A stretch of 64,000 nucleotides of DNA from Actinomycetes bacterium (GCA_023428065.1 JAEYZI010000079.1:12416-76415), one strand, 5' to 3'. Shown: positions 10,018 through 18,888, counted from the first letter of the stretch. The notes: generated by a model from the sequence alone, not told the origin. A program made the numbers and translations.

Positions 10018-11463
10018 ATGGGTGTTCTCAGGTATTCCGGCCGCGACGAGGAGCTCTTCCTCCAGACCCCGGGCAAGGAGGAGGAGCCCGCGACGCTCTA
10101 CGGCGTCGCCCAGGTGGCGGACGCCCCCGCCGGCCCGTGGGCGGCCCCTCGCGCGGACGCCCCCCTCGCGGCCCGCCTCACGCTTCCGGGTTCCAAGAGC
10201 CTCACGAACCGCGAGCTCGTGCTCGCCTCGCTCGCGGACGGGCCGTCGACGATCCACCGGCCCCTGCACTCGCGCGACACCTCGCTCATGGTCGAGGGCC
10301 TGCGCGGCCTCGGCGTCGGCATCGAGGAGGTGCCGGGCGACGGCGAGTTCGGGCCCGACCTGCGAGTGACCCCAGGCGAGCTGCTCGGCGGCACGATCGA
10401 CGGCGGCCTCGCGGGCACGGTGCTGCGCTTCCTGCCGATCGTCGCGGCGCTCGCGCTCGGCCCCACGAGCGTCGACGGCGACCCGTACGCCCGCAAGCGC
10501 CCCATGCGCACGACGATCGACGCCCTCCGGGGCCTCGGCGTCGAGGTGAGCGACGACGGTCGCGGCACGATGCCGTTCACCGTGCACGGCACGGGCGGCG
10601 TGCGCGGCGGCGAGCTCGCGATCGACGCCTCCGCCTCGAGCCAGTTCGTCTCGGGTCTGCTGCTCGCTGCGCCCCGCTTCGCGGAGGGCCTCGTGCTGCG
10701 CCACACGGGAGATCGCCTGCCGAGCATGCCGCACATCCGCATGACGATCGAGTGCCTCGCGGCGCGGGGCGTCGTGGTCGAGGAGCCCGAGCCGGGGACG
10801 TGGGTCGTCGCCCCCCAGCCGATCCGGGCGATCGACGTGACGATCGAGCCCGACCTGTCGAATGCGGGGCCGTTCCTCGGCGCGGCCCTGCTCGCGGGCG
10901 GCACGGTCACGATCGGCGGCTGGCCCGAGTCGACGACGCAGGTGGGCGACGAGTTCCTGCGCATCCTCCCCCGGCTCGGTGCGACGGTCACGCGCGACGG
11001 CGACGCCGTGACGGTCGACGGGGGCGCGGGGGTTCGGGGAGGCGTCCCGCTGCGGGCCGCGGATCTCGACCTCACGATCGGCGGGGAGCTCGCCCCGACG
11101 ATCGCGACGCTCCTCGCCTTCGCCGACGGCCCCAGCACGGTCTCCGGGATCGGCCACCTGCGCGGGCACGAGACCGACCGCCTCACGGCCCTCGCGACGG
11201 AGCTCGGCCGCCTCGGCGGCGAGGTCGTCGAGCACGACGAGAGCCTCGAGGTGCATCCTCGCCCGCTCCACGGCGGCGCGTGGGAGGCCTACGCCGACCA
11301 CCGCATGGCGACCTCGGGCGCTCTCGCGGGACTCGTCGTGGAGGGCGTGACGGTCGACGACATCGGCACGACCGCGAAGACGCTCCCCGAGTTCCCCGAG
11401 CTGTGGGCCCGGATGCTCGGGCGCGAGCCCGGTGCGACGCACTGGGAGACGCTCCCGCTGTGA
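10018..11463 (+). CDS. aroA: 3-phosphoshikimate 1-carboxyvinyltransferase (EPSP synthase)
   Basis: 481-residue EPSP synthase: transfers enolpyruvyl from PEP to shikimate-3-phosphate in aromatic amino acid biosynthesis. The N-terminal MGVLRYSGRDEE matches actinobacterial AroA. Substrate-binding motifs are PGSKSLTNRE (P57-K60), GLAGTVLRFLP, and the C-terminal ADHRMATSGALAGL. The ATG at 10018 is preferred over upstream in-frame ATGs because of the N-terminal match. The order aroA-rsgA-hisN downstream of divergent sigR-rsrA is well known in actinobacteria. The rsgA GTG follows the stop by 22 bp, so they are probably co-transcribed. Confidence 0.95.
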   Translation: MGVLRYSGRDEELFLQTPGKEEEPATLYGVAQVADAPAGPWAAPRADAPLAARLTLPGSKSLTNRELVLASLADGPSTIHRPLHSRDTSLMVEGLRGLGVGIEEVPGDGEFGPDLRVTPGELLGGTIDGGLAGTVLRFLPIVAALALGPTSVDGDPYARKRPMRTTIDALRGLGVEVSDDGRGTMPFTVHGTGGVRGGELAIDASASSQFVSGLLLAAPRFAEGLVLRHTGDRLPSMPHIRMTIECLAARGVVVEEPEPGTWVVAPQPIRAIDVTIEPDLSNAGPFLGAALLAGGTVTIGGWPESTTQVGDEFLRILPRLGATVTRDGDAVTVDGGAGVRGGVPLRAADLDLTIGGELAPTIATLLAFADGPSTVSGIGHLRGHETDRLTALATELGRLGGEVVEHDESLEVHPRPLHGGAWEAYADHRMATSGALAGLVVEGVTVDDIGTTAKTLPEFPELWARMLGREPGATHWETLPL

Positions 11464-11485
11464 GGCAGGCACGGAGACGCGCACG

Positions 11486-12517
11486 GTGAGCTGGCTCGAC
11501 GACGACGAGCCGGAGGGCTTCGACGCCTGGGACGAGTCCGACGTGCGCATCCGCCCCAACCCGAAGGGCAACCGCCCGCGCACGAAGGTGCGGCCGACGC
11601 ACGACGATGCGGTGGAGGGGCGCGTGCTCTCGGTCGACCGGGGCCGCTACACGGTGCTCGTCGACGCGGACTCCCCCGCCGAGCACACGGCCACGGCGAC
11701 CCGGGCACGCGAGCTCCGCGACCAGGCCATCGTCACGGGCGACCGCGTCGACCTCGTGGGCGACGTCTCCGGCGACCCGGGCACGCTCGCGCGCATCGTG
11801 CGCATCCGCCCCCGCACGACGCTCCTGCGTCGTAGCGCCGACGACACGGATGCCGTGGAGCGCGTCATCGTCGCGAACGCCGACCAGCTCATGATCGTCG
11901 TCGCCGCCGCGAACCCCGAGCCGCGCCCCCGGCTCGTCGACCGCTATCTCGTCGCCGCGTACGACGCCGGGATCCAGCCGCTCATGGTCGTCACGAAGAC
12001 CGACCTCGCCGACCCCGCGCCGTTCCTCGCGAACTTCGCGGGACTCGACATCCCCGTCGTGCGAAGCGCCCAGGGGTCGTGGCCGGTCGACGAGCTCGCG
12101 CCCCTGCTCGCGGGTCACACGACGGTCGCGGTCGGCCACTCCGGGGTGGGCAAGTCGACGCTCGTCAACGAGCTCGTCCCGGGCACGGATCGCGCCACGG
12201 GCGACGTCAACGCCGTCACGGGCCGCGGACGCCACACCTCCTCCTCGACGGTGTCGCTGCGGGTGCCGACGGGCGGCTGGATCATCGACACCCCCGGTGT
12301 GCGGTCGTTCGGCCTCGGCCACGTCGATCCCGCGAACATCCTGCGCGGCTTCCCGGATCTCGCCGCGATCGCCGAGGACTGCCCGCGCGGGTGCACGCAC
12401 CTCGCCGACGCCCCCGACTGCGCGCTCGACGAGGCCGTCGACCGCGGCGAGGCGGACCCCGCGCGCGTCGACTCCCTGCGTCGGCTCCTCGCGAGCCTCG
12501 GCGACGCGGCTCGCTAG
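11486..12517 (+). CDS. rsgA: Ribosome small-subunit-dependent GTPase A
   Basis: 343-residue circularly permuted GTPase that assists late maturation of the 30S subunit. An N-terminal basic segment and OB fold (about 40-105) precede the permuted G motifs: G4 TKTD, G1 GHSGVGKST (residues 217-225), then G3 DTPG. The C-terminal zinc knuckle is visible as CPRGCTHLADAPDC. The GTG start at 11486 gives MSWLDDDEPEGFDAWDE, an acidic leader typical of actinobacterial RsgA. Lies between aroA and hisN in a tight same-strand run. Confidence 0.94.
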   Translation: MSWLDDDEPEGFDAWDESDVRIRPNPKGNRPRTKVRPTHDDAVEGRVLSVDRGRYTVLVDADSPAEHTATATRARELRDQAIVTGDRVDLVGDVSGDPGTLARIVRIRPRTTLLRRSADDTDAVERVIVANADQLMIVVAAANPEPRPRLVDRYLVAAYDAGIQPLMVVTKTDLADPAPFLANFAGLDIPVVRSAQGSWPVDELAPLLAGHTTVAVGHSGVGKSTLVNELVPGTDRATGDVNAVTGRGRHTSSSTVSLRVPTGGWIIDTPGVRSFGLGHVDPANILRGFPDLAAIAEDCPRGCTHLADAPDCALDEAVDRGEADPARVDSLRRLLASLGDAAR

Positions 12518-12526
12518 GCTCGAGGA

Positions 12527-13324
12527 GTGAGCGACTCCCCCGACTTCTCCGTGGCCGACGACCTCGCGGTCGCGCTGACCCTCGCGGCCGAGGCCGACCT
12601 CATCGCGATGGACCGCTACCGTTCGCAGGACCTCGGCGTGCAGACCAAGGCCGACAAGTCGATCGTGACGGATGCCGACACGCGCGTCGAGCGCATGATT
12701 CGCGCCCATCTCGCCGACGCCCGTCCGCACGACGCCGTGCTCGGCGAGGAGTTCGGCAGCGAGGGCGAGTCGCGGCGCAAGTGGATCGTCGACCCGATCG
12801 ATGGGACGAGCAACTTCGCGCGCGGCGTGCCCATCTGGGGCTCGCTCATCGCGCTCGCCGTCGACGGGGTGCCCGTCGTGGGCGTCGCGAGCGCCCCGGC
12901 GCTCGGCCGGCGCTGGTGGGGTGCCGCCGGCCACGGCGCGTGGGTGCACGAGGAGGGGCACGAGCCGCGCCGCATCCACGTGAGCGCGGTCTCCGACCTC
13001 GCCGACGCGACCCTCAGCTACAACAACCTGCAGACGTGGGACCAGTACGGCTACCTCGACCGTCTCGTGGCGCTCTCGCGCCGCGTGGGGCGCACGCGTG
13101 CGTTCGGCGACCTGTGGTCGTACATGCTGCTCGCGGAGGGCGCGATCGACATCGCGGGCGAGTTCGACGTCAAGCCGTGGGATGTCGCCGCGCTGTGGCC
13201 CGTCATCACCGAGGCGGGCGGCCGGGTGGGGACCGTCACGGGGGGCACGGCGCTCGACGAGCCCAACGTCATCGCGACGAACGGCGTGCTGCACGAGGAC
13301 GTTCTCGCGGCGCTCCGGGGGTAA
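12527..13324 (+). CDS. hisN: Histidinol-phosphatase, inositol monophosphatase family
   Basis: 265-residue metal-dependent phosphatase of the IMPase fold. Metal-binding motifs are GEE (residues 73-75), DPIDGT (89-94) and the C-terminal W-D-V-A motif (KPWDVAALWPVI). In actinobacteria the copy downstream of aroA-rsgA is the HisN histidinol-phosphatase of histidine biosynthesis, and the context supports that over inositol monophosphatase. GTG start with an adjacent GAGGAG ribosome binding site; separated from rsgA by 9 bp. Confidence 0.87.
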   Translation: MSDSPDFSVADDLAVALTLAAEADLIAMDRYRSQDLGVQTKADKSIVTDADTRVERMIRAHLADARPHDAVLGEEFGSEGESRRKWIVDPIDGTSNFARGVPIWGSLIALAVDGVPVVGVASAPALGRRWWGAAGHGAWVHEEGHEPRRIHVSAVSDLADATLSYNNLQTWDQYGYLDRLVALSRRVGRTRAFGDLWSYMLLAEGAIDIAGEFDVKPWDVAALWPVITEAGGRVGTVTGGTALDEPNVIATNGVLHEDVLAALRG

Positions 13325-13327
13325 GCG

Positions 13328-13340
13328 TTCACGTCGTGAA
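13328..13340. promoter_or_regulatory. Short palindrome TTCACG-T-CGTGAA
   Basis: A perfect 6+1+6 inverted repeat four bases after the hisN stop codon, embedded in a weak eight-pair stem (13325-13348). It could be part of a poor terminator for the aroA-rsgA-hisN transcript or a protein-binding site for the sugar transporter downstream. Confidence 0.25.
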
Positions 13341-13412
13341 GTGAATGCACGCGCCGACGGGGCACCCCGGGTGGGTGCGTCGCCACCGAAATCCTGGGCC
13401 GTTACCGAATAG

Positions 13413-13442
13413 TTACCCAATTTCTTTCGCGCCGGGTATCTT
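13413..13442 (+). promoter_or_regulatory. Possible promoter of the sugar ABC operon
   Basis: TTACCC (13413-13418) and TATCTT (13437-13442) are separated by 18 bp, a plausible housekeeping -35/-10 pair in an unusually AT-rich 40 bp. The -10 overlaps the first base of the palindrome at 13440, so a bound repressor there would block initiation. Confidence 0.35.
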
Positions 13443-13454
13443 CAACTCTTGAAG
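13440..13454. promoter_or_regulatory. Palindromic operator candidate CTTCAA-CTC-TTGAAG
   Basis: A perfect 6+3+6 inverted repeat about 85 bp upstream of the sugar-binding-protein gene, adjoining the likely -10 box. Such sites in front of xylose-type ABC operons are usually bound by LacI or ROK repressors. No such regulator is encoded in this window. Confidence 0.5.
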
Positions 13455-13455
13455 T

Positions 13456-13473
13456 CAGTGCACAATCGCACTG
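13456..13473. promoter_or_regulatory. Second palindrome CAGTGC-ACAATC-GCACTG
   Basis: A perfect 6+6+6 inverted repeat one base after the preceding palindrome. It may be a second operator or a short hairpin in the 5' leader of the sugar ABC transcript. Confidence 0.4.
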
Positions 13474-13540
13474 CCACTGTTCAATGCCGAGAGTGGTACT
13501 CGAGGAAGTTCCCCCTCAACACCATGAGAAAGGGAGTGAC

Positions 13541-14599
13541 GTGAAGAAGTCATCGCTGATTTCGATCGCTGCACTCGCCGGCGCCTCCGCGCTGGTTCTT
13601 GCCGGCTGTTCCACCACCGACAACGGCGGCAACGGGGGCGGCACCGCCTCCACCCGCGCGTGCGTCATCCTGCCCGACACCGAGTCCTCCGACCGCTGGG
13701 AGAACGGCGACCGTCCGGCTCTCGAGAAGGCGTTCAAGGACGCCGGCTTCGAGGCCGACATCCAGAACGCCCAGGGTTCGACCGACAAGATGGCCACGAT
13801 CGCCGACCAGCAGCTCTCGAAGGGCTGCGGCGTCATGCTCGTCACCGACTACCAGGGCGCCGGCGTGGCCGTCGCCGAGAAGGCCAAGGCCGAGGGCATC
13901 CCGGTCATCGCCTACGACCGTCCGATCGAGGGCGTCGACTACTACGTCTCCTTCGACAACGTGAAGGTCGGCGAGCTCGAGGGTCAGTCGGTCGTCGACG
14001 GTCTCAAGGCCGCCGGCAAGGACCCGGCCACCGCCGTCGTCGTCTACATGGGCGGCGACCCGTCCGACGGCAACGCGGCGATGTTCAAGGAGGGCGCCGT
14101 CAAGGTCATGGAGGCCGCGGGCATCAAGCCGGCCGCCGAGCCCACCGGCGTGTGGGACACCGAGAAGTCGGCGACCAACTTCGAGCAGGCACTGACCTCG
14201 CTCGGCGGCAAGGTCGACGCAGTGTGGTCGGCCAACGACGCCAACGCCGCCGGTGTCATCTCGATCCTCGACAAGAACGGCCTCACCGTTCCCGTCTCGG
14301 GTCAGGACGCCTCGGTCGCGGGTCTGCAGAACGTGCTGCTCGGCAAGCAGACCGCCACGGTCTACAAGCCGTTCCAGCTCGAGGCCAAGGCCGCCTCGGA
14401 CCTCGCCATCAAGCTCCTGAACGGCGAGAAGCCCACCGCCGACAAGCAGCTCGACGACGGCACCCCGTACATCGCGGTCACGCCGGTCCTCGTGGGACCG
14501 AAGGACGTGCAGAAGGTCATCGACGACGGCAACGCGTCGGCGTCGGAGATCTGCACGGGTGACGTCGCCGCGAAGTGCGAGGAGTACGGCGTCAAGTAA
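13541..14599 (+). CDS. Sugar ABC transporter substrate-binding lipoprotein (xylose/ribose type)
   Basis: 352-residue periplasmic-binding-protein type I (PF13407) lipoprotein. The signal peptide VKKSSLISIAALAGASALVL ends in lipobox LAGC with the acylated cysteine at residue 23, followed by a flexible Gly/Thr linker. Ligand-domain motifs include ACVILPDTESSDRWENGD, IPVIAYDRPIEGVDYYVSFDN and VWSANDANAAG, closest to XylF. The GTG at 13541 has an AAGGGAG ribosome binding site; the longer in-frame ATG at 13484 would destroy the signal peptide. First gene of an operon with an ATPase and a permease. Confidence 0.92.
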   Translation: MKKSSLISIAALAGASALVLAGCSTTDNGGNGGGTASTRACVILPDTESSDRWENGDRPALEKAFKDAGFEADIQNAQGSTDKMATIADQQLSKGCGVMLVTDYQGAGVAVAEKAKAEGIPVIAYDRPIEGVDYYVSFDNVKVGELEGQSVVDGLKAAGKDPATAVVVYMGGDPSDGNAAMFKEGAVKVMEAAGIKPAAEPTGVWDTEKSATNFEQALTSLGGKVDAVWSANDANAAGVISILDKNGLTVPVSGQDASVAGLQNVLLGKQTATVYKPFQLEAKAASDLAIKLLNGEKPTADKQLDDGTPYIAVTPVLVGPKDVQKVIDDGNASASEICTGDVAAKCEEYGVK

Positions 14600-14610
14600 C
14601 ACGCGCGAGG

Positions 14611-14651
14611 AGGGGCCCCGCGTCGGGAGGAATCCTCGACGCGGGGCCCCT
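14611..14651 (+). terminator. Hairpin after the binding-protein gene (probable attenuator)
   Basis: A perfect 15-bp stem, AGGGGCCCCGCGTCG (14611-14625) with its complement at 14637-14651, closed by an 11-base loop. It lies 12 bp after the binding-protein stop and 77 bp before the ATPase start. Such structures commonly give partial termination or protect the upstream mRNA, so that binding protein is made in excess over the membrane components. Confidence 0.7.
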
Positions 14652-14727
14652 TCCCACGGCGCAACCCGCTCTCGAGTGGGAACATCACACGCAGGGACGC
14701 AGGCGTCCCAGAAAGGAGGGGCCCCCA

Positions 14728-15483
14728 ATGACCGACATCCCCCTCATCGAGCTCTCGGGCATCGTCAAGAGCTTCGGCCCGGTGAGCGTGCTCAAGGGCG
14801 TCAACCTGAAGGCCTACCCGGGCAAGGTCACGGCGCTCGTCGGCGACAACGGCGCGGGCAAGTCGACCCTCATCAAGGGGCTCGCGGGCGTGCAGCCCTA
14901 CGACGGCGGCTCGGTGCACTTCGAAGGCGAGGAGGTGCACCTGCACTCCCCGCGCGAGGCGTCCCGCCTCGGCATCGAGGTCGTGTACCAGGACCTCGCC
15001 CTGTGCGACAACCTCGACATCGTCCAGAACATGTTCCTCGGCCGCGAGGAGACGATCGGCGGCGTCTTCGACGAGGGCCGGATGGAGCGCGAGGCGAGCG
15101 AGACCCTGCGGTCCCTCTCGGTGCGCACCGTCAAGTCCGTGCGCCAGAAGGTCTCCTCGCTCTCGGGCGGACAGCGCCAGACCGTCGCGATCGCCCGCTC
15201 GGTGCTCAAGAAGGCCAAGCTCGTCGTGCTCGACGAGCCCACCGCGGCCCTCGGTGTCGCCCAGACGGAGCAGGTGCTCCACCTCGTCCGCCGTCTCGCC
15301 GATCAGGGCGTCGCCGTCATCATCATCAGCCACAACCTGCAGGACGTCTTCAAGGTGGCCGACTACATCAACGTGCTCTACCTCGGCACGATGGTCGCCT
15401 CCATCCCGACCGCCGAGACCACGAGCGACGACGTCGTGGGCTACATCACCGGCAGCAAGACCTACGACGGAGCGAACGCATGA
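14728..15483 (+). CDS. Sugar ABC transporter ATP-binding protein (single NBD)
   Basis: 251-residue ABC ATPase with Walker A GDNGAGKST (residues 39-47), signature LSGGQRQ, Walker B LVVLDEPTAALG and switch histidine ISHN. It carries one nucleotide-binding domain, whereas Escherichia coli XylG and RbsA have two in tandem; the single-domain form is common in actinobacteria and would work as a homodimer. The ATG at 14728 has an AAAGGAGG ribosome binding site. It ends in an ATGA overlap with the permease gene. Confidence 0.93.
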   Translation: MTDIPLIELSGIVKSFGPVSVLKGVNLKAYPGKVTALVGDNGAGKSTLIKGLAGVQPYDGGSVHFEGEEVHLHSPREASRLGIEVVYQDLALCDNLDIVQNMFLGREETIGGVFDEGRMEREASETLRSLSVRTVKSVRQKVSSLSGGQRQTVAIARSVLKKAKLVVLDEPTAALGVAQTEQVLHLVRRLADQGVAVIIISHNLQDVFKVADYINVLYLGTMVASIPTAETTSDDVVGYITGSKTYDGANA

Positions 15484-16796
15484 CCAGCACACCCGCGGCG
15501 CCGCCTCCCCCGGCGACCGACACCACGAACCTCCCGGCCGAGGGCGGCTTCATCGGAAGCGGGCAGGAGGGCGGCATCGGCGATCAGGTGCGCGCCTACC
15601 TGCAGCGCGTGCGCCACGGCGACATGGGCGCCCTCCCGGCCATCGGCGGTCTCGTCGTGCTCGTCATCCTCTTCGCGGTGCTCAGCGAGACCATGCTCGG
15701 TCAGCAGTTCTTCCTCACGGAGCGCAACTTCGCGAACCTGCTGACCCAGGCCGCGTCGCTCGTCATGCTCGCGATGGCGCTCGTGTTCGTGATCCTGCTC
15801 GGCGAGATCGACCTCTCGGCCGGTGTCACGGCGGGCGTCGCGCTCTCGGCGTTCGTCGTGCTCACCAAGCCCGACGGCATCAACATGAACTGGGTGCTCG
15901 CCGTCGTCATCGCGCTGCTCGTGGGCGTCGCGATCGGCACGTTCAACGGCTTCTTCGTGGCGCGCGTCGGCATCCCGTCGTTCGTCGTGACGCTCGGCCT
16001 CTTCATCGGCCTGCAGGGTGTCACCCTCATCCTGCTCGGCGACGGCGGCGTCTTCCGCATCCAGATCCCCGACTTCCTCGCGATCCAGAACTCCAACCTG
16101 CCGATCTGGGGCGGCTGGGTGATGCTCGGCGTGATCCTGCTCGTGTCGTTCGGGATGTCGATGTGGGACCGTCGTCTGCGCACGCGCGCGGGCGTGCCCA
16201 ACCGCACGATCGCGCTCGTGTGGGCCAAGCTCGCGGTCATCGCGATCGCCGGCGGATTCGTCGTGGGCGTGCTGAGCACGAACCGGTCGTCGAGCATCAA
16301 GGTCATCGAGGGCGTGCCGATCGTCGTGCCCATCGTGCTGCTCATCCTCTGGATCGGCACCTTCGTGCTCGACCGCACCAAGTTCGGCCGCTACATCTAC
16401 GCGATCGGCGGCAACGCCGAGGCCGCACGGCGCGCGGGCGTGAAGGTCATCACGATCCGCTGGGTCGCGTTCATCATCTGCTCGCTGCTCGCGGTCGTGG
16501 CGGGCGTGTTCAGTGCGAGCAAGGTGGGATCGGTCAACGCGGGCTTCGGGACCGACACCGTGCTGAGCGGTGTCGCGGCGGCGGTCGTCGGCGGCGTGAG
16601 CCTCTTCGGAGGTCGCGGCCGGCTCATGCACGCGGCCATCGGCGCCCTCGTGATCGCCGTCATCGCGAACGGGCTCGGCCTGCTCAACCTGCCCGCCGGC
16701 GTCAACTACATCGTGACGGGCAGCGTGCTCGTGCTCGCGGCGACCGTCGACGCGGTCTCGCGCGTTCGGGCGGGCGGCTCGATCATCCGCACCTGA
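15480..16796 (+). CDS. Sugar ABC transporter permease (XylH-like)
   Basis: 438-residue inner-membrane permease of the BPD_transp_2 family (RbsC/XylH). A Pro/Ala-rich cytoplasmic N-terminus of about 50 residues precedes eight to ten transmembrane segments; the family signature for ATPase coupling is seen at GGNAEAARRAGVKV and the C-terminal GGVSLFGGRGRLMHA. The start overlaps the ATPase stop by four bases (ATGA). With the preceding two genes it makes a complete monosaccharide importer; the sugar, possibly xylose, cannot be told from sequence alone. Confidence 0.92.
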   Translation: MTSTPAAPPPPATDTTNLPAEGGFIGSGQEGGIGDQVRAYLQRVRHGDMGALPAIGGLVVLVILFAVLSETMLGQQFFLTERNFANLLTQAASLVMLAMALVFVILLGEIDLSAGVTAGVALSAFVVLTKPDGINMNWVLAVVIALLVGVAIGTFNGFFVARVGIPSFVVTLGLFIGLQGVTLILLGDGGVFRIQIPDFLAIQNSNLPIWGGWVMLGVILLVSFGMSMWDRRLRTRAGVPNRTIALVWAKLAVIAIAGGFVVGVLSTNRSSSIKVIEGVPIVVPIVLLILWIGTFVLDRTKFGRYIYAIGGNAEAARRAGVKVITIRWVAFIICSLLAVVAGVFSASKVGSVNAGFGTDTVLSGVAAAVVGGVSLFGGRGRLMHAAIGALVIAVIANGLGLLNLPAGVNYIVTGSVLVLAATVDAVSRVRAGGSIIRT

Positions 16797-16812
16797 CGCG
16801 CTCGGCGACGAG

Positions 16813-16853
16813 ACGACGAAGGCCGCCCCGGCATCCGGGGCGGCCTTCGTCGT
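16813..16853. terminator. Bidirectional terminator between convergent transcripts
   Basis: A perfect 18-bp stem (16813-16830 with 16836-16853) closed by loop GCATC, lying between the stop codons of the sugar permease gene (+) and the citrate-synthase-family gene (-). The arms read ACGACGAAGGCCGCCCCG and its complement. There is no U-tract, as is usual in high-GC actinobacteria. Confidence 0.88.
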
Positions 16854-16865
16854 GTGCGGGCCCGA

Positions 16866-17978
16866 TCAGCCGAGGTGACGCTCCTCGACGCCCACGTACT
16901 CGGAGAGCGGGCGGATGAGGGCGTTCGCGGCCGCCTGCTCGCGGATGTGCGCCGTCCACCCCGTGACACGGCTCGCGACGAAGAGCGGCGTGAAGAGCTC
17001 GGTGTCGAAACCCATGAGGTGGTACGCCGGGCCCGAGGGGTAGTCGAGGTTCGGCTTGATGCCCTTGCGCTCGTCCATCGCGGTCTCGAGCGCCGTGTAG
17101 AGGTCGCCGAGGTCGGCGCGGTCGTACTCGACGAGGAGCGTGTCGAGCGCCGCCTTCATCGTCGGGACGCGCGAGTCGCCGTTCTTGTAGACGCGGTGAC
17201 CGAAGCCCATGATCTTGCGCTTCTCGGCGAGCGCGGAATCGAGCCACTCGGCCGCGCGGTCGGCGAAGACGATCTCGTCGAACATGTGCATGACGGCCTC
17301 GTTGGCGCCGCCGTGCAGCGGCCCCTTGAGGGCGCCGATCGCCGCGGTGACCGCCGAGTACAGGTCGGACATGGTCGAGGTCACGACGCGCGCCGTGAAC
17401 GTCGACGCGTTGAAGGAGTGCTCGGCGTACAGGATCATCGACACGTCGAAGGCCGTGACGACCACGAGATCCGGCACCTCGCCGAAGGTCATGTGCAGGA
17501 AGTTGGCCGAGTAGCCGAGGTCGTCGCGGGGCTCGACGACCTCCTCGTCGCGCAGGCGACGCTGCGTGTAGGCGACGACCGCGGGGAGCTGCGCCCACAG
17601 CCGGATCGCCTGGTCGAGCTGGGCGTCGGGGCTCTGGTCGGCGACCGTCTCATCGGCCGCACCGATCGCCGAGACGGCCGTGCGCACGACATCCATGGGG
17701 TGGGCGTCGAGCGGGAGCAGGTCGATCGCGTGCTTCGCGACGTGCGAGAGCGCCCGGTGCGCGCGCTCGAGCGCCTGGAACGCCTCGAGCTGTTCGGGCG
17801 TCGGAAGCTCGCCGTGCCACAGCAGATAGGCGACCTCCTCGAAGGTGCAGTTCGCCGCGAGCTCCTGCACGGGGTAGCCCCGATAGAGCAGGGAGTTGGT
17901 CTCGGGATTGACCTTGGAGATCGCGGTGACGTCGACGACGACGCCCGCGAGCCCCTTCTTGATCTCGGTGTCCGCCAT
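16866..17978 (-). CDS. prpC: 2-methylcitrate synthase
   Basis: 370-residue citrate-synthase-fold enzyme that condenses propionyl-CoA with oxaloacetate to 2-methylcitrate. Catalytic residues are visible in GPLHGGANE (His), GFGHRVYKNGDSR (His) and the C-terminal MGFDTELFTPLF (Asp). The length and the MADTEIKKGLAGVVVD N-terminus match the short type II/methylcitrate form rather than the longer GltA. Last gene of the gntR-prpD-prpB-prpC operon, only one base after prpB, which decides in favour of PrpC. Confidence 0.92.
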   Translation of the reverse strand: MADTEIKKGLAGVVVDVTAISKVNPETNSLLYRGYPVQELAANCTFEEVAYLLWHGELPTPEQLEAFQALERAHRALSHVAKHAIDLLPLDAHPMDVVRTAVSAIGAADETVADQSPDAQLDQAIRLWAQLPAVVAYTQRRLRDEEVVEPRDDLGYSANFLHMTFGEVPDLVVVTAFDVSMILYAEHSFNASTFTARVVTSTMSDLYSAVTAAIGALKGPLHGGANEAVMHMFDEIVFADRAAEWLDSALAEKRKIMGFGHRVYKNGDSRVPTMKAALDTLLVEYDRADLGDLYTALETAMDERKGIKPNLDYPSGPAYHLMGFDTELFTPLFVASRVTGWTAHIREQAAANALIRPLSEYVGVEERHLG

Positions 17979-17979
17979 G

Positions 17980-18888
17980 TCAGCTCCTGTTGTTGGTCAG
18001 ATCGAAGGTGTAGACGCCGGCGTCGAACTCGGAGTATCCCGCGTAGTCGACGAGTTCGTACAGCCTGGCACGGGTCTGCATCTCCGGCACCCGGGCCTCG
18101 AGGGATCCGTCGGCGAGGATCGTGTCGAGCCCGCGCTCCGCGGCGCCCATCGCGAGCCGCAGGAGGCTCACGGGGAAGATCACGATGTTCACGCCGACGT
18201 CGGCGAGCTGCTGCGTCGTGAAGAGGTCGCTCTTCCCGAACTCGGTCATGTTGGCGAGGATCGGCACGTCGACGGCCGCGCGGACGGCCTCGAACTCGGC
18301 GAGATCGGCCATCGCCTCGGGGAAGATCGCGTCGGCGCCCGCGTCGACGAGCTTCTTCGCCCGGTCCTTCGCGGCCTCGAGCCCCTCGACGCCCCGGATG
18401 TCGGTGCGCGCCATGATGAGGAAATCGGGGTCGCGGCGCGCCTCGACGGCGGCCCGGATGCGCTTGACGGCCGTGCCCTCGTCGACGACCGCCTTGCCGT
18501 CGAGATGACCGCAGCGCTTGGGGTTGACCTGGTCCTCGAGGTGCATGCCCGAGACCCCCGCGTCCTCGAGCATCTGCACGGTGCGCGCGACGTTCATGGG
18601 CTCGCCGAAGCCGGTGTCGGCGTCGATGAGCGTCGGGAGGTCGGTCACGCGCGCGATCTGCCCGCCGCGGCCCGCGACCTCCGTGAGCGTCGTGAGGCCG
18701 ATGTCCGGCAGCCCGAGGTCGGCAGCGAGCACGGCGCCCGAGATGTAGACCCCCTCGAAGCCCTTGTCCTCGATGAGCTTCGCGGAGAGCGGGCTGAAGG
18801 CGCCGGGCATCCGCACGAGCTCGCCCGAGACGAGCCGCTCGCGGAGCACGCGGCGCTTGGCGGATGCGGTGAGGGTCGAGTGCAGCAT
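17980..18888 (-). CDS. prpB: Methylisocitrate lyase
   Basis: 302-residue isocitrate-lyase/PEP-mutase superfamily enzyme cleaving 2-methylisocitrate to pyruvate and succinate. The catalytic loop KRCGHLDGK carries the active-site cysteine, and LIDADTGFGEP and MARTDIRG are Mg-binding and substrate motifs. The ATG shares its first base with the prpD stop codon (TGATG), showing translational coupling. Third gene of the methylcitrate operon. Confidence 0.94.
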   Translation of the reverse strand: MLHSTLTASAKRRVLRERLVSGELVRMPGAFSPLSAKLIEDKGFEGVYISGAVLAADLGLPDIGLTTLTEVAGRGGQIARVTDLPTLIDADTGFGEPMNVARTVQMLEDAGVSGMHLEDQVNPKRCGHLDGKAVVDEGTAVKRIRAAVEARRDPDFLIMARTDIRGVEGLEAAKDRAKKLVDAGADAIFPEAMADLAEFEAVRAAVDVPILANMTEFGKSDLFTTQQLADVGVNIVIFPVSLLRLAMGAAERGLDTILADGSLEARVPEMQTRARLYELVDYAGYSEFDAGVYTFDLTNNRS

